Positions 13,086-27,487 of a stretch of DNA of 64,000 bases are shown here, piece by piece. Position numbers and translations under genes: made by a program. Origin of the DNA: Pterobdella sp. o SKG-2022 (Eukaryota > Annelida > Clitellata > Hirudinida > Piscicolidae); assembly GCA_964035795.1 (NCBI GenBank), contig OZ038320.1:6913164-6977163 (forward strand). The letters run 5' to 3'. Positions within the stretch are counted from its first letter, which is position 1; every line of letters begins with the position of its first letter. The notes under the pieces are model-generated. The model ran no database searches and was not told the DNA's origin. It saw only the letters and a list, made by a program, of their open reading frames with translations.

Positions 13086-16000
13086 ATTAGCATTATGCAT
13101 AAGTTATTGGAGTTATCGTGACCCTTCGACATATTAAAGCATTCTAATCGTAAATACTAACATAAGGTCAGCCACACATACTCATGCAAAATAAAAAATT
13201 ATGGAAAAAAACATTCAAATACACTTTAAACAAATTTATACAACTTTACAAGCGATACAGAAAATAACTACGGCCATTGGAAGTAATGGGCGTTTTTAAT
13301 GTGGTATAAGGGTGGATTTTTTTTTTGAATTATTAAAAAGTAACGAAAAAGAACATAAAATAAGCCTTTAAAACAATGCTACATTGAATAAGCGATAAAC
13401 AGCCCGCTAAGTACGGCTCTGGTTATAAAATAAAATAAGAAAAATTCGCTAACCCACGTAGTCAGATAAAAATTTAAATGCACAGATTTATATGCTTGGA
13501 GGAGCATCATTGTATAGTTTTTCGACCACACAGCAAAAACAAAGACATGCACGGATACTAAGTCACACACATAAACAAGCAAGCAGAAAAACAATCACAG
13601 TTATTAAATTATTTCTAAAAAAAAGAAAAATGGAAAACTAGCATACAAATAGGGAGAAAAACAAACACATCAGCACAGACATCAAGCTCTACTCAAACGA
13701 ACAAGAGTCGCGCAAACGTAGAAGAAAAATTTCAAACGTTTAATCAGAAAGATGAGACTGAAGGAATAAAGTGTGTTATAAGTATATCTTACAATGTTTT
13801 ATAATTTGTGTATATGGCAAAAAATCTATTGTGAGATGGTCTTGATATTCTTGAGTTTACACCACTTGTTATTTTATAGCTTGTTGAAGCCATTATAAGT
13901 ATCCTTATTATTGTATTTCATAGACATTTTTGTATTTAAAACCACTAAAACCCTGATCGTTATTGTTTTGCCTTCAAAGATACATATAACTGTGATTCTA
14001 CTCGCCATAGTATTACATACTCCGGAAGTATCGTGTATGAAATATTTCCTAATCTGCCGTACACCAATATGCAACTGACCCCCTTTCGTCAATCCTCCCT
14101 CACCTTAAATCTTCAAAAATTTTTTGCATAAGAAGGAAGAATTTTAGTGGATTATGTTCATAAGATAGTCGAAATTACCATTTTGTATTTTTATGTGTAA
14201 AATTAGCAAAATAATTATTTAAAAAAAAATTAGCATGAAACACTAGATCTGATAAATATGGCTTTTAATCGTTGTTAAATAACAAAAACTCTAGAAACAA
14301 TGGAAAAGTATTTTACAACTGAAATTTACATTATTTACTCAAAAACACAAGGAATGAAATTGTAAATGAAGTTTGCATCGAATAATGATACTACTATCAT
14401 TAAAACCTAAACTCAGTTGAGGGCAAATTTAGTTACTTTGAGATTTGGATCATGTTTTAGTCCAGTTGAAGTCACGTTGTTATTAGCTATGATATTCGAT
14501 AAAATTTAATACGTGGTTGCTAGTTTGATACAACCCTTGTTAATTTATTAAATATTGAATAAAAAATATAGGTTGTAAAAAAGTCATAATTGAAAAATTT
14601 TAAATAAACTTTATTTACGTAGTTTTCTCGTTTTATATGATATCGTATTTCTAGTCCAATGGAATCATTGCAAAATAAATAAAAACATTCAAGTTTTTCT
14701 CAGTGAAATTTGTTTCTCCTTAATAACCTTTATGTGGTTTCGTGCATTCTTAATTCTTTATCATGCTAATAATTCTAGCCTTGAAATGATAACAACAAAA
14801 ATTAATCAACAATACAAATTTTTAAAATATAAATAAAATATAATTAGTTTTTCACAAAAGCACCACACCTAAATTAACATTCTATACTTACTTGAATAAA
14901 CTATACATATAATTTAAATTCATCAGTTATAATTTCTTTGAAATTAAAAAATCCATTCATGTTATTTACAAAAGAATCTTATACAATCCCACTGTGATTT
15001 TAGCATGTGAATATAATTAAGTCCCGAATCTGGTCTTTTAAGGAAGGAGCTTTAAATTAAACTGGAGTCCACCCGTGATATTGAATCTTTTTGAGAAGTT
15101 AGACTCATATTTTTCACACATTTTACTCATCAAAAAAATGTCCTAATGGTAAACATGCCATCCTCTGAGTTTGACTTATAGCATCATATTTAAAAATATA
15201 AAAATAAAAATTTTGAAGCCCTTCATGATATATCAAACTTTTTGGGTCTATTTTGAATGGTAGGGAAATACTATTGTAAGAAAAAATTCCCAGTCATGGT
15301 GATTCTAACAATTGAAAAAAGCATAATGTGAACTGATAGAACAATAGGAACAAAAATAAAATTTGATTTTAATTTGCATGAATCTCTAAAAATATATTGT
15401 AAATATGTATAAGCTTTCTTTAGAGCCATCATGTATCAACTTTTTATAAATTTTTTTGAAGAAACTTCACAAAAGAAACAATATTTTGAGAATTTTTTTT
15501 GTTCAACTAAAATTTTTGACGATTTTAACTTTGTCATAAATCATTAGTCTAAGCTGTATAAGCTTAGAAATATAATTAACATAACTGAAAGTTGAAGTAT
15601 ATTTTGTGAGTTGATGTTTAAAAAAAGTATTAAAAGTTGAAAAAGTAATTCAAAACAGTGCTCTTTTTGATCGAAGTAATATGTGTGAAAATTTACATAA
15701 AAACTCTATGCCAAAAAACTATAAATGAATGACAGAATCGATTTATTAATGGACAAAATTAAACATTCAACCATTGAGATTAATATTTATAGTCAACACT
15801 ATATAATGTCCTTTTTCTTGAAATATTTGATAAATAGCTCGTTCATTGTAAAGATATACTCACTGAAATTAATGCTTGATTACGGAACTAAGATAGTTGC
15901 AAGCGATCTTGAAATTACATAAAAATCAGGATTTGGAATACGTTTGGAAATTCTCAAAAGTGAAGATTCTCATAAAAAATCCAAAACTTTTGATTTCCTT

Positions 16001-16202
16001 ATTCTCTAAGACACTAAAAATAAAACTGCTAAAAGAATTGTCCTATTAAAGGCTAGAGTATTCTATTCACTCCTTTGACCATGACATTCCATAAACTTCA
16101 ATGTTACAAACAACATTGGAACTGCCGTAAAACCCTACAAAATATATATTTAGGGGTCTCCATAAAGTCTCGGATATAAAATCAACGGTATAACTGTTTT
16201 TA

Positions 16203-16465
16203 ATGGTTGACCATGATGGTGATGATGATGAGAATGTTGATGACGATAATGATGATAACGGTGATGATAATGATGATGGTGGTGATGATAATGATGATTA
16301 TGGTAATGATGAAAAAAGGATGATAATGATTTTGAAAACGAAAAAGATGATGAAACTTACGAATGATCATGCTAACAGATGATGATGACGGTTTAAGAGT
16401 AATGATGATGATGATGAGAAAAACACTGATGGTGGTAATGATAACGAATTTGACAACTATATGAT
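16203..16465. repeat. Imperfect GATGAT/GGTGAT purine-rich tract
   Basis: About 260 bases are dominated by GATGATGAT, GGTGATGAT and GATAATGAT words on the plus strand. The minus strand is therefore pyrimidine-rich, and its apparent 112-codon open frame is Ile/Thr/Val-rich low-complexity peptide. I treat the open frame as a by-product of the repeat. Confidence 0.75.
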
Positions 16466-17332
16466 GACTTTGAAATTTGAAAATATTTGAGCAGAATGAA
16501 AAACAGTTGCTAAGAAACATTAGATAGAGAAAAAACAATCGCCAGAAACCAAAGCAGTTTTCTGTCTATATTACCAAAAAGTCTCAATCTAGTTTTATGC
16601 GAAAGTCATTCGAAAAAAAAAACATATTTATATAATATAAAAATAAACTAGATTTCATTATACATAAAATAATTAAATAAAATTTTTTCCAATAAAATTA
16701 GAATTTTGAAACTTATTGAGGTGTTAAATGTCGTTTATTTCATCGAACGACACCAACAAATTGAAATATTATTTGGTGAAAAATATTCCAAACTTTTGAA
16801 TGATAAACAATTCCATCTTTCAGCAGAATCAATCTATAAAAAAACGTATATATTATAATTTTTTTTCTTTTTAGATTGCAGTTTCAGGACTTTGCAAAGT
16901 ATTTTATCTTCATTATCTTCCTCGCCTCAATCACAGCATAAATATCCCATCGTCTCTAAACTCATATCCAATCAATCTTCACTTGAAATTTTTTTTCAAC
17001 CTCTACTGATCTTTTCAAGACAATATCATTGATGTTAACAAAGATGTTTGTGGATTGTATTCTACGCACCTATATAGTGTTGTGAGAAAAAAAACAGAGA
17101 TGGATTATTTATTACAAAAGAACTGTTATAAATACAATTTGAGACAAAACGATTTTAAAAGTAAGATTTATTATAAAAGTATCAATCTTAAAAAAACATA
17201 AAAATATCTTCTGAAGATTACATTATATACAATATATATTACATTATATATACAACATATTATATACATATATTATACACCATTTTGTAATATATATAAA
17301 AGAATACAGGAGATATTGAATATTGTATTAAA

Positions 17333-17335
<3 letters not shown>

Positions 17336-17378
<43 letters not shown>
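17336..17378. repeat. (TA)n microsatellite
   Basis: An uninterrupted TA dinucleotide run of about 43 bases, preceded at 17220-17310 by looser TATATA-rich sequence. Confidence 0.95.
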
Positions 17379-17381
<3 letters not shown>

Positions 17382-20300
17382 AAAAATAATTAATTAAATG
17401 GATTGATGAAAAGAAGGCAAGAAAGAAAGAATGTTCTGATCATTCTCTTGAGGACCATTGCGAGAGATGCCCAGACTGCGTAATTGTGTAATTGTCACCG
17501 GGTGTGATTTCAATCTTAAATGTTATTACTCTTTTGTGATTGTTTTCAAATTCAATTTTTAAAGATTTTTTTATCGTGGTTTTTAATCAGGTTATTCGCT
17601 AAAAAGGTATAAAAACCCACAATCAAACCGATTTATTTCACCTTCGAGTTTTTTACACAAGCTACATTATGAAAGACAATTGAAAGTTAGACTATATATC
17701 TATACGCTTATATGAATGTTATTTCATGAAGAAATAGTTTCTCTATGTCTTCATGCATACAGTCAACAGTACAGAAGGTATAAAAAGATGGCCGGGTGCG
17801 TTGTCATAGGAGGATATTGCTTTTAGAGGTTATTTTATTACTGTTTTCATTCTATCTAATAAAAATTCCAAAAATATCAAATCTGGTTGGAGATATTATA
17901 CAGGTTTAAGCTATTTAATATGGTTTAACCTTCATTTTACGCTGGTAAATTTTTTGAATAGCTGAGCTTCATCTTCTTGAATGTCTTTTGCAAGACTTTA
18001 AGACTTGAAACTGTTCTGTTTCACCATCCACATATTCAAAAAAACACTTAAAACAGCTTGGAATTTGATTTATTTAAATAATTTTTTGGAACAGATACTA
18101 TTAAATATACATTAAAGACTACATGATGAAAATTTCATATAGAAGCGGTTTTTGGTTTGGCATGATGAAGTTGAAATAGTTCCTTTGTGTTGATAAGTCC
18201 AATATTTGTGCAATCTATTACAACGCCTTTCGAAAATTTTAAAATCTATTTTCCAACTTAATCCTTTGTAAATGCAACTTTTTAAGTTGGAAAATTGTTT
18301 TTTTGTGGAAGTTTTGTTCATTATTCCGAAAATATTTATCGTAAAAAACCGGCCAAACGAACTCTAAAACGCAAAACTTCCTAATAAATGTCTCGTTTGC
18401 ACAGTTTCTAAACTAGAATAGTAGACATACAGACGACAATAAATTACCGCAGAATGTACTCACGTTAAAAAATGCCTTCATAACGCAATAAAAACATTGC
18501 AAGAAACTTTCAACATCCAATATGATTTATTGAATATTATTGATAATTAAAGTCATTTGTCAGCATGATTCTTTATTATTGGAAAAAAAACTATTACGGT
18601 TATAGTGGTTTTAACTGCATGAGGTTTCAGGTTTTTAGAACAGTTGGTTTTTATTCTAATTATTGTAGTTATTTTTGAATTTTTTTTTCGCCCAGACTTG
18701 ATTAAAAATACCGGCATGCTACTTTACGATTCGCTGGAATAACTTTGAATGTATCAACAAAATATTTTTGAAATTAGTAACTGCTCACAAAAATATATTC
18801 TTTTTCAAACAACAAAACTTTAATTCTTCAAAAATTGCATAATAACTCAATCTCAAATCATAATAATTGTGCAATAATTTCCAAAAAACACAGAATTTTA
18901 ACCTCATTTCATTAATATTGTGAGGTTTTTATCAGCATGCAAGTTTATAAGATTTCCAACACACGTCTTGCAACATATAAAAAGCGCTATTTTCTTCAAA
19001 TTCGTAACTCATCACACTCCCGAAAGTCTAGTGCTGACGTAATGACCCAAGGAATTCTGGTGGTGTTAGATAGACTTTTTGCAAGAATGACCTATCTATT
19101 TCTTCATTGAAATCCTGTGTTTTGGCTTTTTAATTAAACTTGTCATTTGGCTCAGCGATGTCTGACCCTTTGCGTTACTTGGTGTTGGAGATTTTGTGTG
19201 AATAATATTGCGTTTTGGGATATATTTTAAGAGAGAAATCCTCTATATAGATAAAAATCACATATATTTAAGATCATTTTTCACTATTTTTAATACTTAT
19301 ACTAATACTAATGATATTACCAACAAATTTTTTTTTTTAAAATCAAACAATTAGAAAATAAAAAATATGCTTGAGGTGAAAAACAAATAATTAAAATTTA
19401 AAAACTTTTGATAAAAATTCTCCAAGTTTTTTTGGTATGTACACCGGAAAATATTTTTGTAGGAAAATGAAGAAAGGCTTGCAACTCCCTCAGCTCGTCG
19501 AGCCATATATTGAAACAAAATTTCATTTTTGATTTTTTTTACATGATTTAGACACATAATCTCCCAAAATTACATTAACTTTGATGAACTATCAAAATAA
19601 AAATATAACAATGAGATTGCTATTGGATTTAAGCTCAAAACCATTTTGTGCAAAATATTTTGAGGCACTTTCGAAAGCTTTTCAAACATTGAAATTATTG
19701 AAAAAAAATTTGAAAGTTTGGAAATTTGTTTCATTAAACAGGACAATAACACGTATATGAGCATTCAAAGAGGCATAAGAACACAGATGCTAGCAGATCC
19801 TTTAATAACTGCCTCACAACCGTTTATAATTTTAATTTTCAGCATGTTCTATGAGATTCCACGTGCTTCAGCTTTTTATAGTTCGAACTTTTTATGAATA
19901 CTTGAAATCTACATTTCACTTTGAAATAATTCATTTCAATACTAAATAGTCTAATTTAAATTTTAATGCTTCGTATCAAATTATAGTGAATTTATTTTTA
20001 TTTTTTCTACATATTTCAAATTTGTTTCGGGTGAATTTTATATTATGAAATATATTTTCTACTTGAATAAAATTTTTACTTACTTAATTAAAACTGTAGC
20101 TACCAGGCCTTTCAAGGTAATTTAGAAAAAAAAAATGGAAAAACTTATAAGAAATACTTTATTAAATTAATTAGAAATAAACTTTTAACTTGAAAAATAT
20201 TATGGAGAATAAAACCTTGTCATGAAAACGTTATTTAAAAACTTAAACAAAAACGTCGACTTTAAAAAACTGCAACAACACAACAAGAACTCATATAAAA

Positions 20301-22018
20301 CAACACCAAATCACTAGAAGGATGATTTAAGCGGCGTGCAGAGGTGACTGTGTGAGCTGAAGATCCACAAACTTCATGCATGCTCACTTTTCAATTTCAT
20401 GAACTCTTGCAAATTCAATACAAAATATAGAAATTTATTCGATTCAATCGTATTAAAAGACTTTTTCGGCATTTCATAAAGATAAATAGTGAATTTGGTT
20501 AAGGGTTCTTGACATTGTGAAAATCTTGCTTAATTTTTCCATTTTGCGACGTTTTGACCGCGTAACAGCTTTTTTAATCCATGATTCTTCAAGGGTATGT
20601 GGTGTTTGACGAGATTTCTTGTTGAAAGACAATTGCTTTTCAAGTCCTCACATCACCATTTGTCATTAGAAATCTAATAAACTCTATTTACGTTTTATAA
20701 ACCTTTCTCTGCATCACACCAAAAGTGCTTTGAAATTTAAAAAGAATTTTTCACTACAGAAAAAATTAAGTTTTGCTGAGATTAATTTTTCACGAGATTT
20801 CATTTTCAAATAAAAAAGGGATTTAAAAAAGATTCAACTGTAAAATAATACTGATTAAATAGACCTGGGAAGAAGATAAACGCGAGAAGGCTTAATTTCA
20901 TTTTTACCTCCATTATGATGTATCTTTTTTTGCAACTTCACTCACTCTTATCTATTTCCAACGTTCAAAAAGCACTAATGTCTAGTTCTTAAACAGACAT
21001 TAAAGACTTTAACATTTTTTCAAAAAGTTGGCATGTTTAAATACCTTTTGGCACAGCCACTATAAGAAATGTCTCTATACTAATATTTCAATTTCAAATT
21101 TATCTCTGACTAAAATAAATATTTTTTCTTAATGACAAAGCCTACTGAACCTAAAAAAACTGCGGCTGATGAACAGAGGCAAATGCATCAATCACCAGCA
21201 GCATAAGCCAACCAAGTCTTCTGGTATTTCTCACCAATGCCGCCTTATATTTGCTTCTGTCATCCCATTTGTAACATGCGCCGAGTTTTATTCTTATTTC
21301 TTAGTCCACCTTATTTTTTTTATTAATATTGCATGCATTTTTATTTTTATTGTTATTATTTTTTATATTATTATTCATTTTTACTATGCAAGAACTAATA
21401 TTTTTTACTCCTTATATCAACTTGAATGGTTCTCCAGAAGTGATTCTTGAGCAAATGGCGAAGAAACCGTGCATATTATATTCTGAAAGTTAGCTATTTT
21501 ACAAAACAAATCTCTATGTCATGAAACAGCGGTTATTAGTATTGGCGCACTGCATTTCAATCCTAAAATAAAAGCTTTTGTTTGGAATATACCTTGTTTT
21601 AAGGCCGATCTTGTTCACAGCCTAATGCTATAGTATATTTCACTGAGCTTTTCCATTCAGAGAAATAATACTTTAATTAAAAGTAATTCGATTTTTAATC
21701 CATTAATTTATTTTTTTTTGTGTGTTGGAATATTAATTATTCAAAATTCAAACAGAATAATTCTGTTTTGGATGATAAATATTAACGATTAAAATAAAAA
21801 AAATGCAAATTTTCGAATCTTTTCGAAATAATTTTAAACTTTGTGGTAAAACTCAATGACTTCACATTTGACTGCGGTATGAAGTGATTATAAACTGGTT
21901 CAAACGCAAAAAGATTAATGGTGGAATGTCCCGTCTGCTTTTAGCTCCAACACTTCTAAACCTATTATACCTTGAAGTCCTTTCCAAGATTCAGAATAAT
22001 TTCACATTAATGAAAGAG

Positions 22019-22196
22019 AAATTATTTTTGTTGCTATTATTAGTACTACTAGTATTAGTACGAATAGTAGTAGTAGTAGTTTTATTTTTGTTATTATTAT
22101 TATTATCATTAAAATTATTATTATCATTATTATTACCATTACTATCATTCTTATTATTTTTATTGTTACTAGTAATAGTAGTAGCTGTTGTTTTAG
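22019..22196. repeat. Imperfect TTA/TAG trinucleotide tract
   Basis: Mixed TTATTATTA, TAGTAGTAG and TACTACTAG words over about 180 bases. Open frames on both strands here (Leu/Val-rich on plus, Asn/Lys-rich on minus) are artefacts of the repeat. Confidence 0.75.
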
Positions 22197-23573
22197 TATG
22201 GAAAGAAGCTCCTTTTGGCAAAAAAAACTTCTTTTTGATCAAAAACACAATTTAAGCAAACGAAAAATTTACAAACTCTTTCAGAGTTTGAGTAGAAGTA
22301 TGAATGGATATATATTCAATATTCAATAGTAGATTAAAAATGCCATCAAAATGATAACACTTTGCTGAACTTATATTGAATTAAAATTTGAAAGAATTTA
22401 TAAACAAAGTTTATTTTAATCCAAAGAACAAAAAGAAAATTTTGATATTTTATTATATTTGATTCAATAAAACAAAATTAACGTGTAAAATTTTTCATAT
22501 ATAGAAAAATCATATAAAAATATGAATTATTTTTTCATAAAAGTATTTTCAATAAAGTGAGCAAATATTTAAATTCTGAAATATGTCAAAGGAAGGACGA
22601 AGTTGCTAGGGAATGTGGCAATGATCGAATTTTTCAGAAGAGATTTATTAAGATAGATTGAGGGATGGGAAAGATATTGAGAATATCTTCACACCTTTAA
22701 ATAAATTTATATTGATGGTATATCTGTTTAGATCGGTATTTCTTTAATCTATTAAAATAAAGAAAAAATTTTTTGATATTTAATTTTAAAACGAAATAAG
22801 AGTAAGAATCCGAAGAATAAAAAAAACGAGAAGCAAAAAAAAAGTGAACAATATGTAAAAATTATTTGAAAACCAAGAAAAAAGTTTGAAAAAACTTAAA
22901 TTGAAAATAAAAATTTAGCAAAAAACTATAAAAATGAAAAATAACACAAAAAAAAAAAAAAGTTTTTTAACAAAAATCTCTAAACAAACCGAGAAAAAAC
23001 AGTGATAAAAAATAAAAAAAAACAAGAGCACAGTTGAGCAACGGATCGCATAACTCGTCTTATCTTGGGAGTGTGGAGCAGTGAGCGTTCAAGTGATAAG
23101 ACCTACCGTCAATTAGTCCTCTCCACTGCCCCGATCTTTTACTTCAGGCTATATATTTTATCACCTTTATTCTGTTTTCTGTTGTTTTTCGATTTTTTTC
23201 TGGTTTTTTATTTTTTCGATTTTCAATGGTTTTTTTTGGCTTGCTAATATTTGGTTTTTGATGACGTTTTTTGGTTTGTAAATGTGTTGTGGTTTCAGAG
23301 GTTGTGATTGGACGAAACTCGAGTGTGTTTCATTAAGTTTATTTTTTATGCTTTTGTTGATGTTTCAGAAAACTCAATTTTGTGGAATTTTGAGTTTTTA
23401 AAGTTATATTTTATACCATTTTTGTTAGCTCATTAAATTTTTTTTATGGGTACCTTTTGACGTTTTTTGAAAAATTATTTAAATATTTTAAATCATGCAA
23501 AATTTCTGGGTTTTAATATTTTCTCTATGGTAAAACTACTTTGAAGTATTCACATTTTGAAAGTTCATCTATA

Positions 23574-23700
23574 TATATTTCATTCATTCATCTATTTATA
23601 TTTCATTCATCCATCTATTCATTCATTCATTTTTAATTAATTAACTCATCCATTCTTCTATCTATCAATCATTCAATCAATAGTTCATTCATTCACCATA
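23574..23700. repeat. Imperfect ATTC/ATCT tetranucleotide tract
   Basis: Repeated CATTCATTCATC and CATCTATT words with interruptions over about 125 bases. Confidence 0.65.
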
Positions 23701-26700
23701 AGCCACCATATAAAAGAGTTATTTGATAAAGTGAGCTTGTGTCGTCATAAAGAGGCAACATTAAACTCATCTTGTAGATAATTATATCTTTCAACACGTG
23801 GTTATAAAACTTAAATCACCATTTTAATTTAATTCAATATGAATATGCTTTTAAATTAGCAGAAATATATTGAGAATATTATTTCTTCACGTCATAGTTA
23901 AACTCTGTGCATTGACTTAATATAGGGTTCAACACATTTCAACTACACATACACACGCTGAAGTTCAGTGTTGGAGAATAAAATAATTTTTTTCAAAAAG
24001 TGTGGAGGTAATGATTAAATTTTGTGGTTTGGTTGAGACTGAGGTTTCAAAAAAACATCGTATGAATAAAAGTAGAAATTTTGAGTTTTTGAAATGAAGC
24101 ATCATATTAACATATGATAGTTTAAATCTTTTTGAGCCGATTATATATTAAAATTTTTCAAAAAAGTATATTATTTGAAAAATAAACATAAACTATATAA
24201 GGTGGCTGTTGGAGCTTACTATTAAACTTCATAGTCAACACGTTTCAAAGTTAAATTTACCTTGTTTCTTGTTCATTTTGCATTATATTTTTAATATTTT
24301 TTGGAATTTATCACTGTTATTTTTTGCATTTAAACAGAGTTTTCAGAGTTTGTTTGCTAACTTTCAATTTATTAAAGTTTATGCATTTATTATTAAACGA
24401 GTTGAAATAAATTTTATAGGTTTTCTAGAATAGTTATTTAAATTAATTTTATGTTTAAAAGCTTTTTCAATTTTTTTTACTTTTTATTAATAAATTTTAA
24501 TTCATCACTTTTCGCCTTTTTAGACCTCTTTCTTCCATTCTAAACTTTTTCTTACCAACTCAATATGCTACTTCTCCATTCTTCGCTCGCTTTCAACTCA
24601 AATTTTTTCTTCGTTTTAGTTAGTAATAATTTTTTTTATCAAATTTTTTTCTTATTTTCTCACACCCACCACCCAAGCTTGCTCATGTCATTCCTACATT
24701 TTCTCTCTCTTATCGACATTATCCACTCCACTATCTCAGGTTCCCAATGAAATTTATACACATCAACTAATATTTGTTTTTTTTTATTATATATTAACGA
24801 AGGTTTTTCCACTTTTTACATATTCACTAGTATTTTAAAAGTTTTTCTGCTATAAAGAACACACAACAATTCCACTGAGCATAAGTGTCAACAACACAAT
24901 GACTTAGTCTTCATATCCCTTGCAAATCATATGCTAGAATTCTCCACGCTAGATATAAATAACCAATAAACCTTGACTTTTACTTATTCAACAATTATAT
25001 CTACTATGTGTCGTTATTGTAACCAGGTCTGAAAGAAATGTATTGAAAAAATTCTTTTTGAAAAAATGTGAAACGGTTTTCCTAAATGATGAAAGTATTT
25101 ACACCAACAATAAAAATGTCAAAAATCAATAACTTCATGAATAAAAGCTCTATAGAATGCAAAAATTTATCCACCACAAAGTGGTAAAATATCCAATGAA
25201 ATAATTAAAAATTTAATATAAAAACACATGCAGCATATTTTGCCGGGTATTCAATTGAAAATCACGCACCTTTCACAAGCTGCAACACGGATAGGCAGGT
25301 GAAGGGCTGTAAAGAAGTCTCAAAAAATCGAAGTACCTTCAGATATAATTTTAGAAGAATATTCAATAGCTTGGCATATTTGAAATAGTTAATGTGCTGC
25401 TCGATGTTGGTGTTTATTTTCATAGAGATGGGTAGATGGAAGAGAAAATAAGTAAAAATTTGAAAAAAAAGAAAAAATTGAAGTAAATGAAATTTCTATA
25501 AAAAGGTATTAAGAAACATAAATTGACTTAAAATTTATTTCATGCTACATTGGGCGATTTAAAAAAAAATTCCTAAGTAAAAATAATGCGAAAGCTTAAT
25601 TTTTTCTACTTTCTATATTCGTGTAAATCTAGTCTATAATTAGCAATCTATTCATCATCATACGAGCTTTATGGAAAGAGAAACAATGATATAGGAGTGT
25701 GAAGAATCCTACAAGAAAAAAACTTTTCTATTGGGTTAATTTGGACTGCTAATTAACCGGTTTTTGTCTTTCATATGCAGTAAAAATTCTTTTCTTATCT
25801 TGAAATAGTTTCGAAGAATGTCTGAATTTACTGCGTAATGTCAGTTGAATTACTCAAAATAACAAAAAAACTTTGGTTTAATAATATCGCATTCTTCATC
25901 ATAAATTATATCATTAAAAAGGTAAAAAATTAATATCAACGGCAAATAGAGGAATAATATTTTCAACCAACGACTTGAAGGCTAATGAAAAGGTGTTGCC
26001 AGAAAGTTTAAATTAACAATTTGCAACTTTCATGAAAAGCTGCACCATTTTTCTTTTTGTTTAAAAAAAAAATTACTTTAATTTATTTTGCCTTCATCTT
26101 TGAAAATTTATCATAAAACTAAAATAAATGAAAAAGTTTACCAGCGGCTTGAAGCTCAGAAAGGGAAAGCCAAAGGAAAGAAAATGCTCGAGACACTTCC
26201 TGTAGTGTTTCTTTTTTCACATCATAACAATTTTAAAAAGTTTTAATTTTCATAGAAAACTTTTTTGGAATTTTTTTAAAAATGGAAATGGTACTACAGA
26301 GAATATTTTCAAAACAACACAAGCTCACACAAAAAATTCACAAGTTTTTTCTACAGAATCGCAATCATTAATCAACGTGAATAAATTTATCTACTTTTAC
26401 CATGTAATCTATTCTACTTCGTCAGTTCTTAAATCTTAGGGTCTTATAAATATCAGCCCAATACAAAACCGAACGCCTTGAAAAAAGTTTGAAGTCACTT
26501 TAATATTAACCCCATATATATAAGAAATATTAAAATAATTGTTTTCATTACTATTATAATAATTTTCATTATATTTAAAATTAATACTTAAAAAATATAT
26601 ATAACAGCTTTTCTATTCATTGTATCATTATTAAAAATTCTTAGATTTTCACTCAAAACCATTGATTCATCCTTCGTGCTTGCAACCCCCGTCACAATAA

Positions 26701-27487
26701 TTGGAACAGTCAAGATTTATGTATTTAATGCGTGATTAATACAAGATTTTTCCTACTATATTATACTATTGAATTTAATAAGCTGCATACAATCTGCTAT
26801 CATAACAAGGGTTTATAGGGATTTTGTAGTCAAATACTGGGTTTTAAATTTTTTTTCTGGTTTTTTATGTTTTGCAGTTTTATGTGAACGATTTTATGCG
26901 TTTTTGAAGTGTTTCAAGAAAAGCAATATCTTTTGCAAAGTATTGGAAATTTTATAATGATAAAAATTATTTTCAGAAGATAAAAATGATCTTTATATGC
27001 AAAGAGGAGAATTTTTGAATGAGGCATCTGTTCATATAAAAAATCAATTTTAAAAGACCAAGAGCAATAAGACCGGCTTAATACTGGTAAAATTTTTAAA
27101 ATTTATGGTAATAATAAAAATACAACAACAACAATCATTCTAACTATAGAAACAAGAGTGATAATGATAAGTATTGTTATAGTTTCAATATAGCTGTTCA
27201 CTTTTCTTCAGTTAATTTTTCGTCTAAAACAGTATTGAATTGCGTGGCTTGATGAGAAAAGGGTGATGAATGCTTGGAGTGCTCAAGCATCCGTCATTTG
27301 TGACCAAGTTGCCCTCATTTATATCCACCGCTGGTCTCTCTTAGAAACTATCGCCTACTTCGAGTCTTTTGAAATATTTTCAGCTTTTTCAATTTTTAAA
27401 ACAAATTACATTTGAGTTTTTTGCCTTTTTATGTTTGTATATTATATTTGAATATTACTTTTTCAAAATTGAAATATTTTTGCAGAC

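Larger units (their letters stand above)
9535..27240. other. Gene-poor interval of about 18 kb
   Basis: I found no exon set with consistent splice phases in this interval on either strand. Open frames are short and of low complexity (Phe/Leu/Ile/Lys-rich). What it does hold: a 22-bp inverted-repeat pair near 10.9-11.0 kb, simple-repeat tracts listed separately, and a few less AT-rich islands near 19.0-19.15, 20.3-20.4, 21.15-21.29 and 23.04-23.15 kb. Those islands could be regulatory or isolated exons, but I cannot assign them. Confidence 0.5.

Noticed and set aside
16200..16538. Minus-strand open frame of 112 codons, Ile/Thr-rich
   Set aside because: It comes from the GATGAT-type repeat and has no start context, splice sites or conservation pattern.
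18248..18294. Inverted words ATTTTCCAACTT and AAGTTGGAAAAT
   Set aside because: Arms of only 12 bases in AT-rich DNA without other copies in the window; too weak to call an element.
21132..21206. Short open frame MTKPTEPKKTAADEQRQMHQ followed by a few residues and a stop
   Set aside because: The composition looks coding, but it is only about 25 codons, with no splice partner or family match.
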